64,000 bases of DNA from Hydrogenophaga aromaticivorans (GTDB lineage Bacteria > Pseudomonadota > Gammaproteobacteria > Burkholderiales > Burkholderiaceae_C). Positions 8,473 through 17,838 of this stretch are shown here, one piece after another; position 1 is the first letter of the stretch; each line of letters begins with the position of its first letter. The position numbers and the translations under genes were made by a program. The stretch lies in assembly GCF_013387465.1 (NCBI RefSeq), contig NZ_VYGV01000026.1, positions 116,698-180,697 on the forward strand, read 5' to 3'. Under the pieces are notes generated by a model. The model did not search any database. It had not been told where the DNA came from and worked only from the letters and a program-made list of their open reading frames with translations.

Positions 8473-10029
8473 ATGAACACATCTGCTCCGTCCGCACCGC
8501 GCGGTATCCGCATGCACCCGGCCGACAACGTGGCCATCGTGGTCAACGACGGCGGCCTCAAACCCGGCGCCGCGCTGGCCGGCGGGCCGGAGCTGGTGGA
8601 GGCTGTTCCCCAGGGTCACAAGGTGGCGCTGGTGGACCTGCCCGCGGGCAGCGCCGTGCGGCGCTACAACGTGGTCATCGGCCACACGGCGGTAGACATT
8701 CCGGCAGGCGGCTGGGTCAACGAGCAGCGGCTGGTGATGCCAGCGGCGCGTTCGCTCGAAGGTCTGCCGGCGTCCAATCCGCCCGCCCAGTTGCCACCGC
8801 TGGCCGGCCACACCTTCCAGGGCTACCGCAACACCGACGGCAGCGTGGGCACGCGCAACCTGCTGGCCATCACCACCACCGTGCAGTGCGTGGCCGGCGT
8901 GCTCGACTTCGCGGTCGAACGCATCCGAACCGAGTTGCTGCCGCTGTACCCGAACGTGGACGGCGTGGTCGGTCTGGAACACACCTACGGCTGCGGCGTG
9001 GCGATCGACGCGCCCGACGCGATCATCCCCATCCGCACGCTGCGCAACATCTCGTCCAACCCCAACTTCGGTGGCGAGGTCATGGTGCTCAGCCTGGGCT
9101 GCGAGAAGCTGCAGCCTGAGCGCCTGCTGCCGCCGGGATCGATTCCGATCAGCGATCAACGAGACAGCGCACTCGATGTGGTCACGCTGCAGGACGACGC
9201 CCACGTCGGCTTCATGTCCATGATCGATTCCATCTTGAGGCAGGCGCGCGTGCACCTGGAGCGCCTGAACCGGCGCCAGCGCACCACCTGCCCGGCGTCG
9301 GACCTGGTGGTGGGTGTGCAGTGCGGCGGCAGCGACGCGTTTTCCGGCGTCACCGCCAACCCGGCCGTGGGCTATGCCACCGACCTGCTGGTGCGCGCCG
9401 GCGCCACCGTGATGTTCTCGGAAGTGACCGAGGTGCGCGACGGCATCGACCTGCTGACCACGCGCGCCGCCAGCCCCGACGTGGCCGAGGCCATGGTGCG
9501 CGAAATGGCCTGGTACGACGCTTACCTGAACAAGGGCCGGGTGGACCGCAGCGCCAACACCACGCCCGGCAACAAGAAGGGCGGCCTGTCCAACATCGTC
9601 GAGAAGGCCATGGGCTCGATCGTCAAGAGCGGCACCGGCCCGATCCACGGCGTGATCGCGCCCGGCGAGAAGGTGAAGCAGAAGGGCCTGATCTTCGCCG
9701 CCACCCCGGCGAGCGACTTCATCTGCGGCACGCTGCAACTCGCGGCCGGCATGAACCTGCATGTCTTCACCACCGGCCGCGGCACGCCCTACGGACTGGC
9801 CGAGTGCCCTGTCATCAAGGTCGCCACGCGCGACGACCTGGCGCGCCGCTGGCACGACCTGATGGACGTCAACGCCGGGCGCATCGCCAGCGGAGAAGCC
9901 ACTATCGAGGACGTGGGGACCGAGCTGTTCCAGCTGCTGCTGGCCGTCGCCAGTGGTAAAAAAACGTGGGCCGAACACTGGAAGCTGCACAACGCCCTGG
10001 TGTTGTTCAACCCGGCCCCCGTCACCTGA
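8473..10029 (+). CDS. garD: Galactarate dehydratase (UxaA family)
   Basis: A 518-residue protein close in length to E. coli GarD (523), longer than altronate dehydratase UxaA. An N-terminal SAF domain (residues 10-100) is followed by the catalytic body, with GYRNTDGSVGTRNLL, GLEHTYGCGVAI, LGCEKLQ, GVQCGGSDAFSG and FTTGRGTPYGLA. The conserved Cys and His residues are metal or substrate ligands in the family. It dehydrates galactarate to 5-keto-4-deoxy-D-glucarate, the same product as the glucarate dehydratase at the left end, so both aldaric acids would feed one downstream aldolase and tartronate semialdehyde reductase. Altronate dehydratase activity is the main alternative. The start at 8473 excludes a spurious extension through repeat copy A. 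Confidence 0.88.
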   Translation: MNTSAPSAPRGIRMHPADNVAIVVNDGGLKPGAALAGGPELVEAVPQGHKVALVDLPAGSAVRRYNVVIGHTAVDIPAGGWVNEQRLVMPAARSLEGLPASNPPAQLPPLAGHTFQGYRNTDGSVGTRNLLAITTTVQCVAGVLDFAVERIRTELLPLYPNVDGVVGLEHTYGCGVAIDAPDAIIPIRTLRNISSNPNFGGEVMVLSLGCEKLQPERLLPPGSIPISDQRDSALDVVTLQDDAHVGFMSMIDSILRQARVHLERLNRRQRTTCPASDLVVGVQCGGSDAFSGVTANPAVGYATDLLVRAGATVMFSEVTEVRDGIDLLTTRAASPDVAEAMVREMAWYDAYLNKGRVDRSANTTPGNKKGGLSNIVEKAMGSIVKSGTGPIHGVIAPGEKVKQKGLIFAATPASDFICGTLQLAAGMNLHVFTTGRGTPYGLAECPVIKVATRDDLARRWHDLMDVNAGRIASGEATIEDVGTELFQLLLAVASGKKTWAEHWKLHNALVLFNPAPVT

Positions 10030-10055
10030 ACCGACTGGACCGCCTCTGAACTGTC

Positions 10056-11117
10056 ATGGACGCCGAAACGCTCCCCGGCCTGCTCGAACCGGCCCGTTTT
10101 GAGGGCGAGTTCGATGGCCGATCCACGGCGCTCTTTCTGCTGCACAACGAGCGCGGCATGGCTGTGGCCGTTTGCAACCTGGGCGCCCGGATCCTGCAGA
10201 TCGTGGTGCCCGACCGCGACGGTGTGCCGGGTGATGTGGCGCTGGGCTACGACAGCCTGGACGATCTGCTCCAGGGCGCGCCGTCCATGGGCGCCTTCAT
10301 CGGACGCTACGCCGGGCGCATCGCCCAGGCCCGCTTCACGCTCGACGGTCACGAGCACCAGCTGGTTGCCAACGCCGGCCCGCATTGCATCCACGGCGGT
10401 CCGCGCGGCTCGCGTCACCGCGTCTTCGAGGCCCGCCAGACCGACGCCCACACGCTGGAACTGCAGCACCGCTTCGAGACCACCGACGACGGCTTCCCCG
10501 GCGCGCTGGCCCTGCGCCTGACCTACCGGCTGACCGAGCACAACGAGCTGGTGATCGAACACGAGGCCACCGCGGTCGAAGGCCACGGGCCGGCGAGCTT
10601 CACCTGCCATGCCTTCTTCAACCTCGACGGCCCCGGCCATGTGCGCATCGACAGCCACCGGCTGGAAGTTCGCGCCAGCCATCTGCTCACCACCGACGAT
10701 GACAACATCCCCACCGGCGAGCGCACGCCGCTGCGCGACCACCCGCTGAACCTGCGCACCCCGCAGACGCTGGGCGACCTGCCCGACATCGACCACAGCT
10801 ACGTGATCGACGCCGACCCCCTCACCACCAGCCTGCGCCTGTGCGCCCGCGCCGACAGCGAAGCCAGCGGCCGCACGCTCGAGGTCTGGACCACCGAACC
10901 GGTGCTGCAGGTGTACACCGCGGGCAAGCTCGGCACGGGTGGGGCGGCCGACATCGGCAAACGGGGCGTGGTCCACCGGCCGCGCAGCGGGCTCTGCCTG
11001 GAACCCCAGCAGTTCCCCAACGCGCCCAACTGCCCGGGTTTCCCGTTCAACCGCGTCACGGCCGACCGCCCCTACCGCGCGCAGACGCGTTACCGGTTTG
11101 GCGTGCTGAACGGATAA
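10056..11117 (+). CDS. galM: Aldose 1-epimerase (mutarotase)
   Basis: A 353-residue galactose mutarotase-like protein that interconverts alpha and beta anomers of aldoses. Family features include NLGARIL near the start, GRYAGRIAQARF, the substrate-binding region GPHCIHGG (catalytic-acid His), the second His in CHAFFNLDG, and the catalytic base Glu in LCLEPQQFPNAPN. No signal peptide. It lies 26 bases after galactarate dehydratase on the same strand and probably supplies the correct anomer to a sugar or uronate dehydrogenase of the pathway. The 3' end converges with the Nudix gene only 3 bases away. Confidence 0.93.
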   Translation: MDAETLPGLLEPARFEGEFDGRSTALFLLHNERGMAVAVCNLGARILQIVVPDRDGVPGDVALGYDSLDDLLQGAPSMGAFIGRYAGRIAQARFTLDGHEHQLVANAGPHCIHGGPRGSRHRVFEARQTDAHTLELQHRFETTDDGFPGALALRLTYRLTEHNELVIEHEATAVEGHGPASFTCHAFFNLDGPGHVRIDSHRLEVRASHLLTTDDDNIPTGERTPLRDHPLNLRTPQTLGDLPDIDHSYVIDADPLTTSLRLCARADSEASGRTLEVWTTEPVLQVYTAGKLGTGGAADIGKRGVVHRPRSGLCLEPQQFPNAPNCPGFPFNRVTADRPYRAQTRYRFGVLNG

Positions 11118-11120
11118 ACC

Positions 11121-12020
11121 TCAGCCCAACAATGCCGCCAGCCCGCCGTCGGCCTCGAAGCGCTGGTTGCGGTAGGTCAGGCGGGTCGGCCCGTCCCACA
11201 CCGGCACCCGGCGGCTGTGCCGCGGATCGCCGGGGTAGCAGATCACGCGGCAGCCGTCTTGATCGAAGGGTTCGGGCTCGATCAGCGCGGGCGGCCGGCT
11301 GCGCGCCACGGCCTGCACCTGGGCCACACCGGCCAGGCGGCCGAGCTGGCAGAGGCTCATGATCTGCGGCGGCGCCAGGTCGATCTCGCCCGCCCAGTAG
11401 CGCTCCAGCGCAGCGCGCGGGGACAGCCAGACCGCTTCGGTGGCTTCAAAAGTGCAGTGGCTGGCGTCCTGCCCCGCCGGGGCCGCGGCCACGAAAAAGC
11501 GCGTGTCGAAGCGCTTGTTGGTCACCGACGGTTGGCGCGGCGTGACCCAGCGCGACCATGGCAGCAGGCTCGACACCGCCAGCGGCTGGCCCAGGCGCTG
11601 CACGGCAGCGGCAAAGCCCAGGCCGGTGAGCGTGTGCTCACGCACCTGGGCGGCCAACCGCGCCCAGTCGCCACTGGCTGAAAGTGATGCGTGCAGGCCC
11701 AGCAACAGGCTGCACTCTTCAAAGGTCTCGCGCAGCGCGGCCAGGTGCAGGCCCACCGCGGTGTCCGGATCCAGCCCGGGTTCGGCCAGGGCGCTCAACA
11801 GCTCGGCCGCCGTGCGGTCCAGCGCTGCGGGGTCCACCTGCCGGTCGGCCGCATCGAGCTTGCCGCCCGGAAACACGTGCACGCCACCCAGCACACCCGA
11901 GTTGCCGTGCCGGCGCACCAGCAGCACCTCCAGCCCGGTGGGGCCGTCGCGCACCACCATCACGGTGGCAGACGCCAGGGGCGGGGTGTGAATCACATCG
12001 GAGTTGATCGGGATGGCCAT
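11121..12020 (-). CDS. Nudix hydrolase, NUDT19-like
   Basis: A roughly 299-residue Nudix protein. The Nudix box is split: FPGGKLDAAD is followed by about 45 extra residues before ALRETFEECSLLL, which carries the R-E-x2-E-E metal-binding helix. This insertion is typical of the NUDT19 (CoA/acyl-CoA diphosphatase) branch and not of compact MutT enzymes. The usual Gly at the end of the box is replaced by Ser. Two in-frame Met codons (12020 and 12035) are possible starts; the frame is open to 12158, but those residues look non-conserved. It probably hydrolyses CoA-type or other nucleoside diphosphate compounds. The substrate is an inference from the box architecture. Confidence 0.85.
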   Translation of the reverse strand: MAIPINSDVIHTPPLASATVMVVRDGPTGLEVLLVRRHGNSGVLGGVHVFPGGKLDAADRQVDPAALDRTAAELLSALAEPGLDPDTAVGLHLAALRETFEECSLLLGLHASLSASGDWARLAAQVREHTLTGLGFAAAVQRLGQPLAVSSLLPWSRWVTPRQPSVTNKRFDTRFFVAAAPAGQDASHCTFEATEAVWLSPRAALERYWAGEIDLAPPQIMSLCQLGRLAGVAQVQAVARSRPPALIEPEPFDQDGCRVICYPGDPRHSRRVPVWDGPTRLTYRNQRFEADGGLAALLG

Positions 12021-12244
12021 GCGGGCATTGTCCATGGGCCCGGCCCACACCGGCGTCTCCCGCGCAGCACCATGGCCCGTGCGGTTGTTCACGGTTTCCT
12101 CCCGGCGTGTCGCGTGTCGTCCATAACTCCCTACAGACCGGACGGGACGGGCCGACAAAGATCGGGCGACGTCAGCAGGACAGGGGCGGTTGATCCCTGC
12201 GCGCTGAAATCAAACAAACGGACCCGCCCACCCTGCCCGTCACC

Positions 12245-15200
12245 ATGCCTTTTTTGCACCCTGCCTCCGTCGAACTGGCCCGCATCCAGACGCTCCGCTC
12301 CCTGGCCACCCTGGACACCTCGTCCGACCCCACCATCCAGTCCCTGCTGAAAGTGGCCGCGCTCACGTTGCGGTGCACCCGGGCGGCGGTCTGCCTGATG
12401 GATGGCGACCAGCACTGGATCAAGGCGTCGTACGGGCTGGACAGCGTGCCCGAAAGCTGTGGCGCCGCCTTCGCCGCGCAGGTGGCTGCGTGCGACGATG
12501 TGCTGGTGCTCACCGACACCGGGAGCGACCCGCTGTCGGGTGAGCCAGCGCCCGCCACGCCGCGCCTCTTTGTGGGCGCGCCCGTGCGCGTGGACGGCCA
12601 CAGCATCGGTGTGCTCTGCCTGTTCGGGGCCGAGCCGCGCACCCTGAGCGACATCGAGCGCACGATGCTGCTGGAGCTGCGCACGACGGTCGAACACTGG
12701 CTGGTCGGGCTGCGCGAACGCCTCCAGCTCGAGGCCCGCACGCGCGAGTTCCGCGAGCTCGCCGAACAGATGCCCGGCATCGTCTACCGGGCCGTGATGG
12801 ACGAGGCGAGTTCAACGCTGTATGTCAGCTCCCGTGTCCGCGAGCTGGGCTACACACCCGAGGAATGGATGGCCCGGCCCGAGGCCTGGATGCAGGCGCT
12901 GCACCCGGAGGACAGTGCGCGCGTGCTCGCCGAACTCGCCGACGGGCTGAAAAACCGGCCGAGCTTTGAACTCCAGTACCGCATCCGCAATGCGGCCGGG
13001 GACTGGCGCCACTACCACGACGCGATCCGCATCGTGCGTCCTTCTCGTGACGACGTCGATCCCGTGATCCAGGGCCTGATGACCGATGTGACCGACCGGG
13101 TGCGCGACACCAACCAGCCGCGCGAAGAAGCCGGCTGGCTGAGCAAACTCGCCATGGCGGCCGAGCAGGCCACGGCGTCCATCGTCATCACCGACATCGC
13201 GGCCAACATCGAATACGTGAACCAGGCCATGGTGGCCACCTCGGGCTATTCGCGCGACGAGCTGATGGGGCAAAACTCCCGCATCCTGCAATCGGGTCTG
13301 ACGCCCGGTTCGCGCTACCGCAAGCTCTGGGCGGCGCTCGGCGCGGGCAAGCCCTGGCGCGGCTTCTTCAACAACCGCCGCAAGGACGGCTCCCACTACA
13401 TCGAATTCGCCGTGATCACGCCGGTGCGCGACCCGGACGGCCGCGTCACCCACTACCTGGCGGTGAAGGAAGACATCACCGACAAGCGGCGCATGAGCGA
13501 AGACCTGACCCGCTACCGCTACCACCTCGAAGAACTCGTCACCCAGCGCACCGTCGAACTGGAGAAAGCCCGGCGGTCGGCCGAGGCGGCCAACGCCGCC
13601 AAGAGCGCCTTCCTTGCCACCATGAGCCACGAAATCCGCACGCCCATGAACGGCGTGATGGGTGTGGCCGACGTGCTGTTGCAGACCCCGCTGTCGCCCG
13701 CTCAGCAGGAGATGGTGGAGACCATCAACGAATCGGCCGCGGCGCTGCTCGCGATCATCGACGACATCCTGGATTTTTCGAAGATCGAGGCCGGACGGCT
13801 CGTGCTGGAGGAAGCGCCGTTTGCGATCCGCAGCGTGGTCGGCCGCTCCTGTGCGCCCCTGAGCACCGTCGCCGCCGGGCGCGGCGTGCGCCTCCACGCC
13901 TTCGCCGACCCGCGCCTGCCCGACCTGATGCTGGGCGACGGCAACCGCGTGCGCCAGATCCTGCTCAACCTGGTGGGCAATGCCATCAAGTTTTCGGCCG
14001 GCTTGAACCGGCCAGGCCGGGTCACCGTGCGCGCCACCCCCGTGGGCGATTCGGTGCGCCTGGAGGTGGCCGACAACGGCATCGGCATGACCGACGAAGT
14101 GCAACGCCTGGTGTTCCAGCCTTTCATACAAGGCGAGGCCTCCACCACGCGCAACTACGGCGGCACTGGTCTGGGCCTGGCCATCTCGCACCGGCTGGTC
14201 AGCGCCATGGGCGGGAGCATCAGCGTGCGCAGCCAGCCCGACGCAGGCGCCACCTTCACGGTCGACCTGCCGCTCAAGCCGGCTTCGGCGGTGAATTCGG
14301 CCATCAGCAGCGAGCTGGTCGGCATCCACGCCCTGCTGGTTCTGGACGACGCCGACATCCGCGACGACTGGGCGGCCTACCTCAGCGCCGCCGGTGCCCG
14401 GGTCAGCCTGGTGGACAGCACCGACGATGCAGCCGCCTGGCCCGAACAGGAGGGCGAAGCCCGGGTGGTGATCGCACCCGCCGGACACCAGGTGCTCCAC
14501 CGTTCAACCGCAGAAGCCTCCGGCCGGTCCGAAGGCCAGGTCGTGATGCATCAGAAGCCCCGCACGGAACCGGTTTCCCAGGCCCCGGGTCAGGCCAACA
14601 TGTCGGTCATCGGCCTGCGCCGCAAGGATCTGCTGGTGGCCGTGGCCATGGCGGCGGGCCGGGTGCTGGTGCCCGCCCATGGCGTCGTGAGCCCCGAGCG
14701 GGAGCGGCACCCGGCCGACTGGGGCCTGGTCGCCGCCTGCCAGGGGCGCGCCATTCTGGTGGCCGAAGACAACGAGATCAACCAGCGGGTGTTGCGCTAC
14801 CAGCTGGAGCTGCTGGGCCTGGACCCCGTGTTCACGGGCGATGGCCAGGAGGCGCTGGCGCTCTGGCGGCAGCGGCCAGACCACTTCTGCCTGCTGCTGA
14901 CCGACCTGCAGATGCCGGGCCTCAGCGGCATTGAACTCACCGAGGCCATCCGCAAAGAAGAAGCGGTCGGGCACCGCATGCCCATCATCGCGCTGACCGC
15001 GAACGCGATGCACAGCGAAGTCCACCGCTGCCGGGCGGTCGGCATGGACGACTACCTCACCAAGCCGGTGTCGCTGCCCAAGCTCGAAACCATGCTGCAC
15101 CGGTGGCTGGAAGTGGTCCGGTTGCCGGCACCAGCGGGGTCGCTGGCGCAGCGGCCGGAGCCGCAACCGGAACCCGTCGCCGCGGGATGGGACGGATTCG

Positions 15201-15928
15201 ACGACCACGCGCTGCAGCGTGTGCTCGGTGCCGACCCCGAAATCCTGCAGGACATGCGCAGCCGCTACCTCGCCAGCCTGGACCGGGCCCAGACCGAGAT
15301 CCGGGAGGCGGCGGCGCGCGAGGACAGCGCCAGCGCCGGCTTCACCGCGCACCGCATCAAATCGTCCAGCCGCCTCGTCGGTGCGGTGGGTCTGGCGCAG
15401 CTGCTGGACCAGATCGAGACGCTCGGCACCGTGGGCGATGCGGCGGGCATCGCCCGGTTGGTCCCCAGCCTGGTCGACTCCATCGCTTCGGTGCGCCAGC
15501 ACCTCAGGCGGCTGGAATCCGCGGTGCAGGCGGCGCCACTGACCCATGTGCTGTGCATCGACGACGATCCGGTCCACCTGAACGAACTGGTGACACTGCT
15601 GGCCCAGGCCGGTGCGCCGCGGGTCGAGCGCTTCACCGAAGGCAGCGAGCTGCAGCAGCGGCTGGCGGAACTCGACACCTCGCAGGTGCTGCTGTTGCTG
15701 GACCTGCACATGCCGTGCATGAACGGCGTCGAGCTGATCCAGCACCTGCGGCAGTGGCGGTTCAACGGCCACGTGGCGCTGATCGGCCACTTCGACCACC
15801 AGATGCTGGACACCGCCGAACGGCTGGTGGACGGCTATGGCCTGAAATGGGCCGGTACGCTGACCAGCCCGCTGTCAGAGCACAAGGTGCGCACGATCCT
15901 GCAGGCCTGCGGCGGGCTGCGGGACTGA
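12245..15928 (+). CDS. Soluble hybrid histidine kinase: GAF-PAS-PAS-HisKA-HATPase-REC-Hpt-REC
   Basis: A 1227-residue multidomain phosphorelay protein with no transmembrane segment. In order: GAF (about 15-155), PAS (165-285), PAS with PAC (295-415), a short coiled coil, HisKA with phospho-acceptor His462 (SHEIRTPMNG), HATPase (about 565-680, NLVGNAIKF and GGTGLGLAI), a degenerate receiver-like stretch (about 695-750), a canonical receiver (about 837-955, Asp887 in LLTDLQMPG, Lys in LTKP), Hpt with His1036 (AHRIKSSS), and a C-terminal receiver (about 1100-1220, Asp1153 in LLDLHMP). The last receiver lacks the conserved Lys (TSP where TKP is usual) and the Thr/Ser switch residue. No separate response regulator is adjacent, so the output partner is unknown. 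The ligand of the GAF/PAS input is not readable. Confidence 0.9.
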   Translation: MPFLHPASVELARIQTLRSLATLDTSSDPTIQSLLKVAALTLRCTRAAVCLMDGDQHWIKASYGLDSVPESCGAAFAAQVAACDDVLVLTDTGSDPLSGEPAPATPRLFVGAPVRVDGHSIGVLCLFGAEPRTLSDIERTMLLELRTTVEHWLVGLRERLQLEARTREFRELAEQMPGIVYRAVMDEASSTLYVSSRVRELGYTPEEWMARPEAWMQALHPEDSARVLAELADGLKNRPSFELQYRIRNAAGDWRHYHDAIRIVRPSRDDVDPVIQGLMTDVTDRVRDTNQPREEAGWLSKLAMAAEQATASIVITDIAANIEYVNQAMVATSGYSRDELMGQNSRILQSGLTPGSRYRKLWAALGAGKPWRGFFNNRRKDGSHYIEFAVITPVRDPDGRVTHYLAVKEDITDKRRMSEDLTRYRYHLEELVTQRTVELEKARRSAEAANAAKSAFLATMSHEIRTPMNGVMGVADVLLQTPLSPAQQEMVETINESAAALLAIIDDILDFSKIEAGRLVLEEAPFAIRSVVGRSCAPLSTVAAGRGVRLHAFADPRLPDLMLGDGNRVRQILLNLVGNAIKFSAGLNRPGRVTVRATPVGDSVRLEVADNGIGMTDEVQRLVFQPFIQGEASTTRNYGGTGLGLAISHRLVSAMGGSISVRSQPDAGATFTVDLPLKPASAVNSAISSELVGIHALLVLDDADIRDDWAAYLSAAGARVSLVDSTDDAAAWPEQEGEARVVIAPAGHQVLHRSTAEASGRSEGQVVMHQKPRTEPVSQAPGQANMSVIGLRRKDLLVAVAMAAGRVLVPAHGVVSPERERHPADWGLVAACQGRAILVAEDNEINQRVLRYQLELLGLDPVFTGDGQEALALWRQRPDHFCLLLTDLQMPGLSGIELTEAIRKEEAVGHRMPIIALTANAMHSEVHRCRAVGMDDYLTKPVSLPKLETMLHRWLEVVRLPAPAGSLAQRPEPQPEPVAAGWDGFDDHALQRVLGADPEILQDMRSRYLASLDRAQTEIREAAAREDSASAGFTAHRIKSSSRLVGAVGLAQLLDQIETLGTVGDAAGIARLVPSLVDSIASVRQHLRRLESAVQAAPLTHVLCIDDDPVHLNELVTLLAQAGAPRVERFTEGSELQQRLAELDTSQVLLLLDLHMPCMNGVELIQHLRQWRFNGHVALIGHFDHQMLDTAERLVDGYGLKWAGTLTSPLSEHKVRTILQACGGLRD

Positions 15929-15940
15929 TCGGCTGAGCGA

Positions 15941-17215
15941 TCAGGAGGGCAGGAACAGCGACTGCAGATCGCTGAGAAAGTCGAACCCGCGTTCGGTCGG
16001 CCGGACCCAGCCATCCGCCACCTCCAGCCAGCCGCGCTGCACGCCTTCGTCCAGCGACGCGGCCACGCTGGAGAGCGGCAGACCGGTGCGTGCTGAGAAG
16101 TCCTGCAGTTCGAAGCCGTGCCGCAGGCGCAGCGCGTTGAGCATGTACTCAAACGGCAGATCGCGCCGCGCCACTTCTTCCACACTCACCACCGCGTCCC
16201 CCGCGCGCGCCTTGTCCATGTAGAGACGCGGTTCGCGTGCACGCACCTGACGCACCACGCGGTGGGCAAAGCTGAGCTTGCTGTGGGCACCGGCACCGAT
16301 GCCGAGGTAGTCGCCGAACTGCCAGTAGTTGAGGTTGTGCCAGCAGCGGTGGCCTTCGCGCGCGTAGGCCGAGACCTCGTAGCGCGCCAGCCCCTGCTCG
16401 GCCGTCAGCTCGGTGATGCGGTCGAGCATGGCGTAGGCGTCGTCGTCTTCGGGCACCCGCGGCGGGAACTTGGCGAACACCGTGTTGGGCTCGATGGTCA
16501 GGTGGTAGATCGAGATGTGCGGTGGCGCAAACGCCAGCGCGGTGCGCATGTCCGTTTCGCAGTCGGCCAGCGTCTGCCCCGGCAACGCGTACATGATGTC
16601 CAGGTTGAAGGTGTCGAAGGCCATCGCCGCCTCTTCCACCGCAGCGATCGCCTGCGCCCGGTCGTGCACCCGGCCCAGCGCCTTCAGGTGCTCGTCGTTG
16701 AAGCTCTGCACGCCGATGGACAGGCGCGTCACGCCGGCCTGACGGAACGCGCGGAAGCGGTCTTTTTCAAAGGTTCCCGGGTTGGCTTCCAGCGTGATCT
16801 CGGCGTCGGCGTCCAGCCGCAGCAGCGCACGCACGTCGCCCAGCAGGCGGTCGATGGCCTCGGGCGAAAACAGGCTGGGCGTGCCGCCGCCGATGAAAAT
16901 GCTGTGCACCGAGCGGCCCCAGATCAGCGGCAGCGCGGCTTCCAGATCGGCGCGCAGCGCGTCCAGGTAGGCCTGCTCGGGCAGCGCCTGACCGGGCGCA
17001 CTGGTGGCGCTCCACTCGTGCGAGTTGAAGTCGCAATAGGGGCACTTCTTCAGGCACCAGGGCAGGTGGATGTAGAGCGAGAGCGGCGGCAAGCCCTGCA
17101 ATTGCAGCGTGCCGGGGCGCATCCAGTGGCGGATGTCGCTCCAGTGCGGACCTTCCGGTGGACGGCTGCCGGCTGCGCCGGGCAGCGCCACCCGGACCTC
17201 TCTGGGCGTGTTCAT
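15941..17215 (-). CDS. hemW: Radical SAM heme chaperone HemW
   Basis: A 424-residue radical SAM protein. The cluster-binding motif CxxxCxxC is at Cys54, Cys58 and Cys61 (CLKKCPYC), followed by IFIGGGTPS and EANPGTFE. The HemW-specific C-terminal region is present (HNLNYWQFGDYLGIGAGAHS). HemW proteins carry heme and deliver it to acceptor proteins; they were long misannotated as oxygen-independent coproporphyrinogen oxidase, and the extra Cys and context separate the two. The gene overlaps rdgB by 4 bases (ATGA) and is the last of an rph-rdgB-hemW operon. The N-terminus is about 40 residues longer than in E. coli. Confidence 0.93.
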   Translation of the reverse strand: MNTPREVRVALPGAAGSRPPEGPHWSDIRHWMRPGTLQLQGLPPLSLYIHLPWCLKKCPYCDFNSHEWSATSAPGQALPEQAYLDALRADLEAALPLIWGRSVHSIFIGGGTPSLFSPEAIDRLLGDVRALLRLDADAEITLEANPGTFEKDRFRAFRQAGVTRLSIGVQSFNDEHLKALGRVHDRAQAIAAVEEAAMAFDTFNLDIMYALPGQTLADCETDMRTALAFAPPHISIYHLTIEPNTVFAKFPPRVPEDDDAYAMLDRITELTAEQGLARYEVSAYAREGHRCWHNLNYWQFGDYLGIGAGAHSKLSFAHRVVRQVRAREPRLYMDKARAGDAVVSVEEVARRDLPFEYMLNALRLRHGFELQDFSARTGLPLSSVAASLDEGVQRGWLEVADGWVRPTERGFDFLSDLQSLFLPS

Positions 17216-17829
17216 GTGTCCGCCTGGGGCGCGAACCAGCGTTCACGCATCAGGTTCAGCATCTGCTGCGCCGCCTTGCCACGGTGGCTGTTGGCGTTCT
17301 TCTTCTCGTCGCTCAGCTGGGCAAAAGTGCAACCGAACTGCGGCAAAAACATCACCGGGTCAAAGCCGAAACCGTTGTCACCGACGGGCTCGCGCGTGAT
17401 GAGCCCCGGCGCACGGCCGCTGGCCACCAGCGGCTCGGGATCGTCGGCGCTGCGCACCGCGACCAAAGTGCTGACCAGCGCAGCGCGGCGGTCGTGCACC
17501 TGCGCCATCTGTTCCAGCAAGGCGCGCACGTTGTTGGCGTCGCCCTTCTCGTAACCGAACTGCGTCGCGTAGTAGGCGGTGTCCACACCCGGCAAACCGC
17601 CAAAGGCTTCCACGCACAGGCCGGCGTCGTCGGCGAGCGCGGGCAGGCCACTCACCTGCGCCGCGTGGCGCGCCTTGGCCAGTGCGTTCTCGATGAAGGT
17701 GCGGTGCGGCTCGGGCGCTTCGGGAATGCCCAGTTCGGACTGGCGCACCAGCTCCACCCCCAGCGGGGCGAACAGCGCCTGCAGCTCGGCGAGCTTGCCT
17801 GTGTTGTTGGACGCGAGAACGAGCTTCAT
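17212..17829 (-). CDS. rdgB: XTP/dITP diphosphatase (non-canonical purine NTP pyrophosphatase)
   Basis: A 205-residue Ham1/RdgB protein that removes deaminated purine nucleotides (XTP, dITP, ITP) from the pool. Signatures are LASNNTGKLAEL at residues 4-15 (substrate loop), ADDAGLCVEA around 66 (metal-binding Asp), and FGFDPVMFLP around 153. It ends in the start codon of hemW and starts 9 bases after the rph stop. Length and all conserved segments are normal. Confidence 0.95.
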   Translation of the reverse strand: MKLVLASNNTGKLAELQALFAPLGVELVRQSELGIPEAPEPHRTFIENALAKARHAAQVSGLPALADDAGLCVEAFGGLPGVDTAYYATQFGYEKGDANNVRALLEQMAQVHDRRAALVSTLVAVRSADDPEPLVASGRAPGLITREPVGDNGFGFDPVMFLPQFGCTFAQLSDEKKNANSHRGKAAQQMLNLMRERWFAPQADT

Positions 17830-17838
17830 CCCGGCCTC

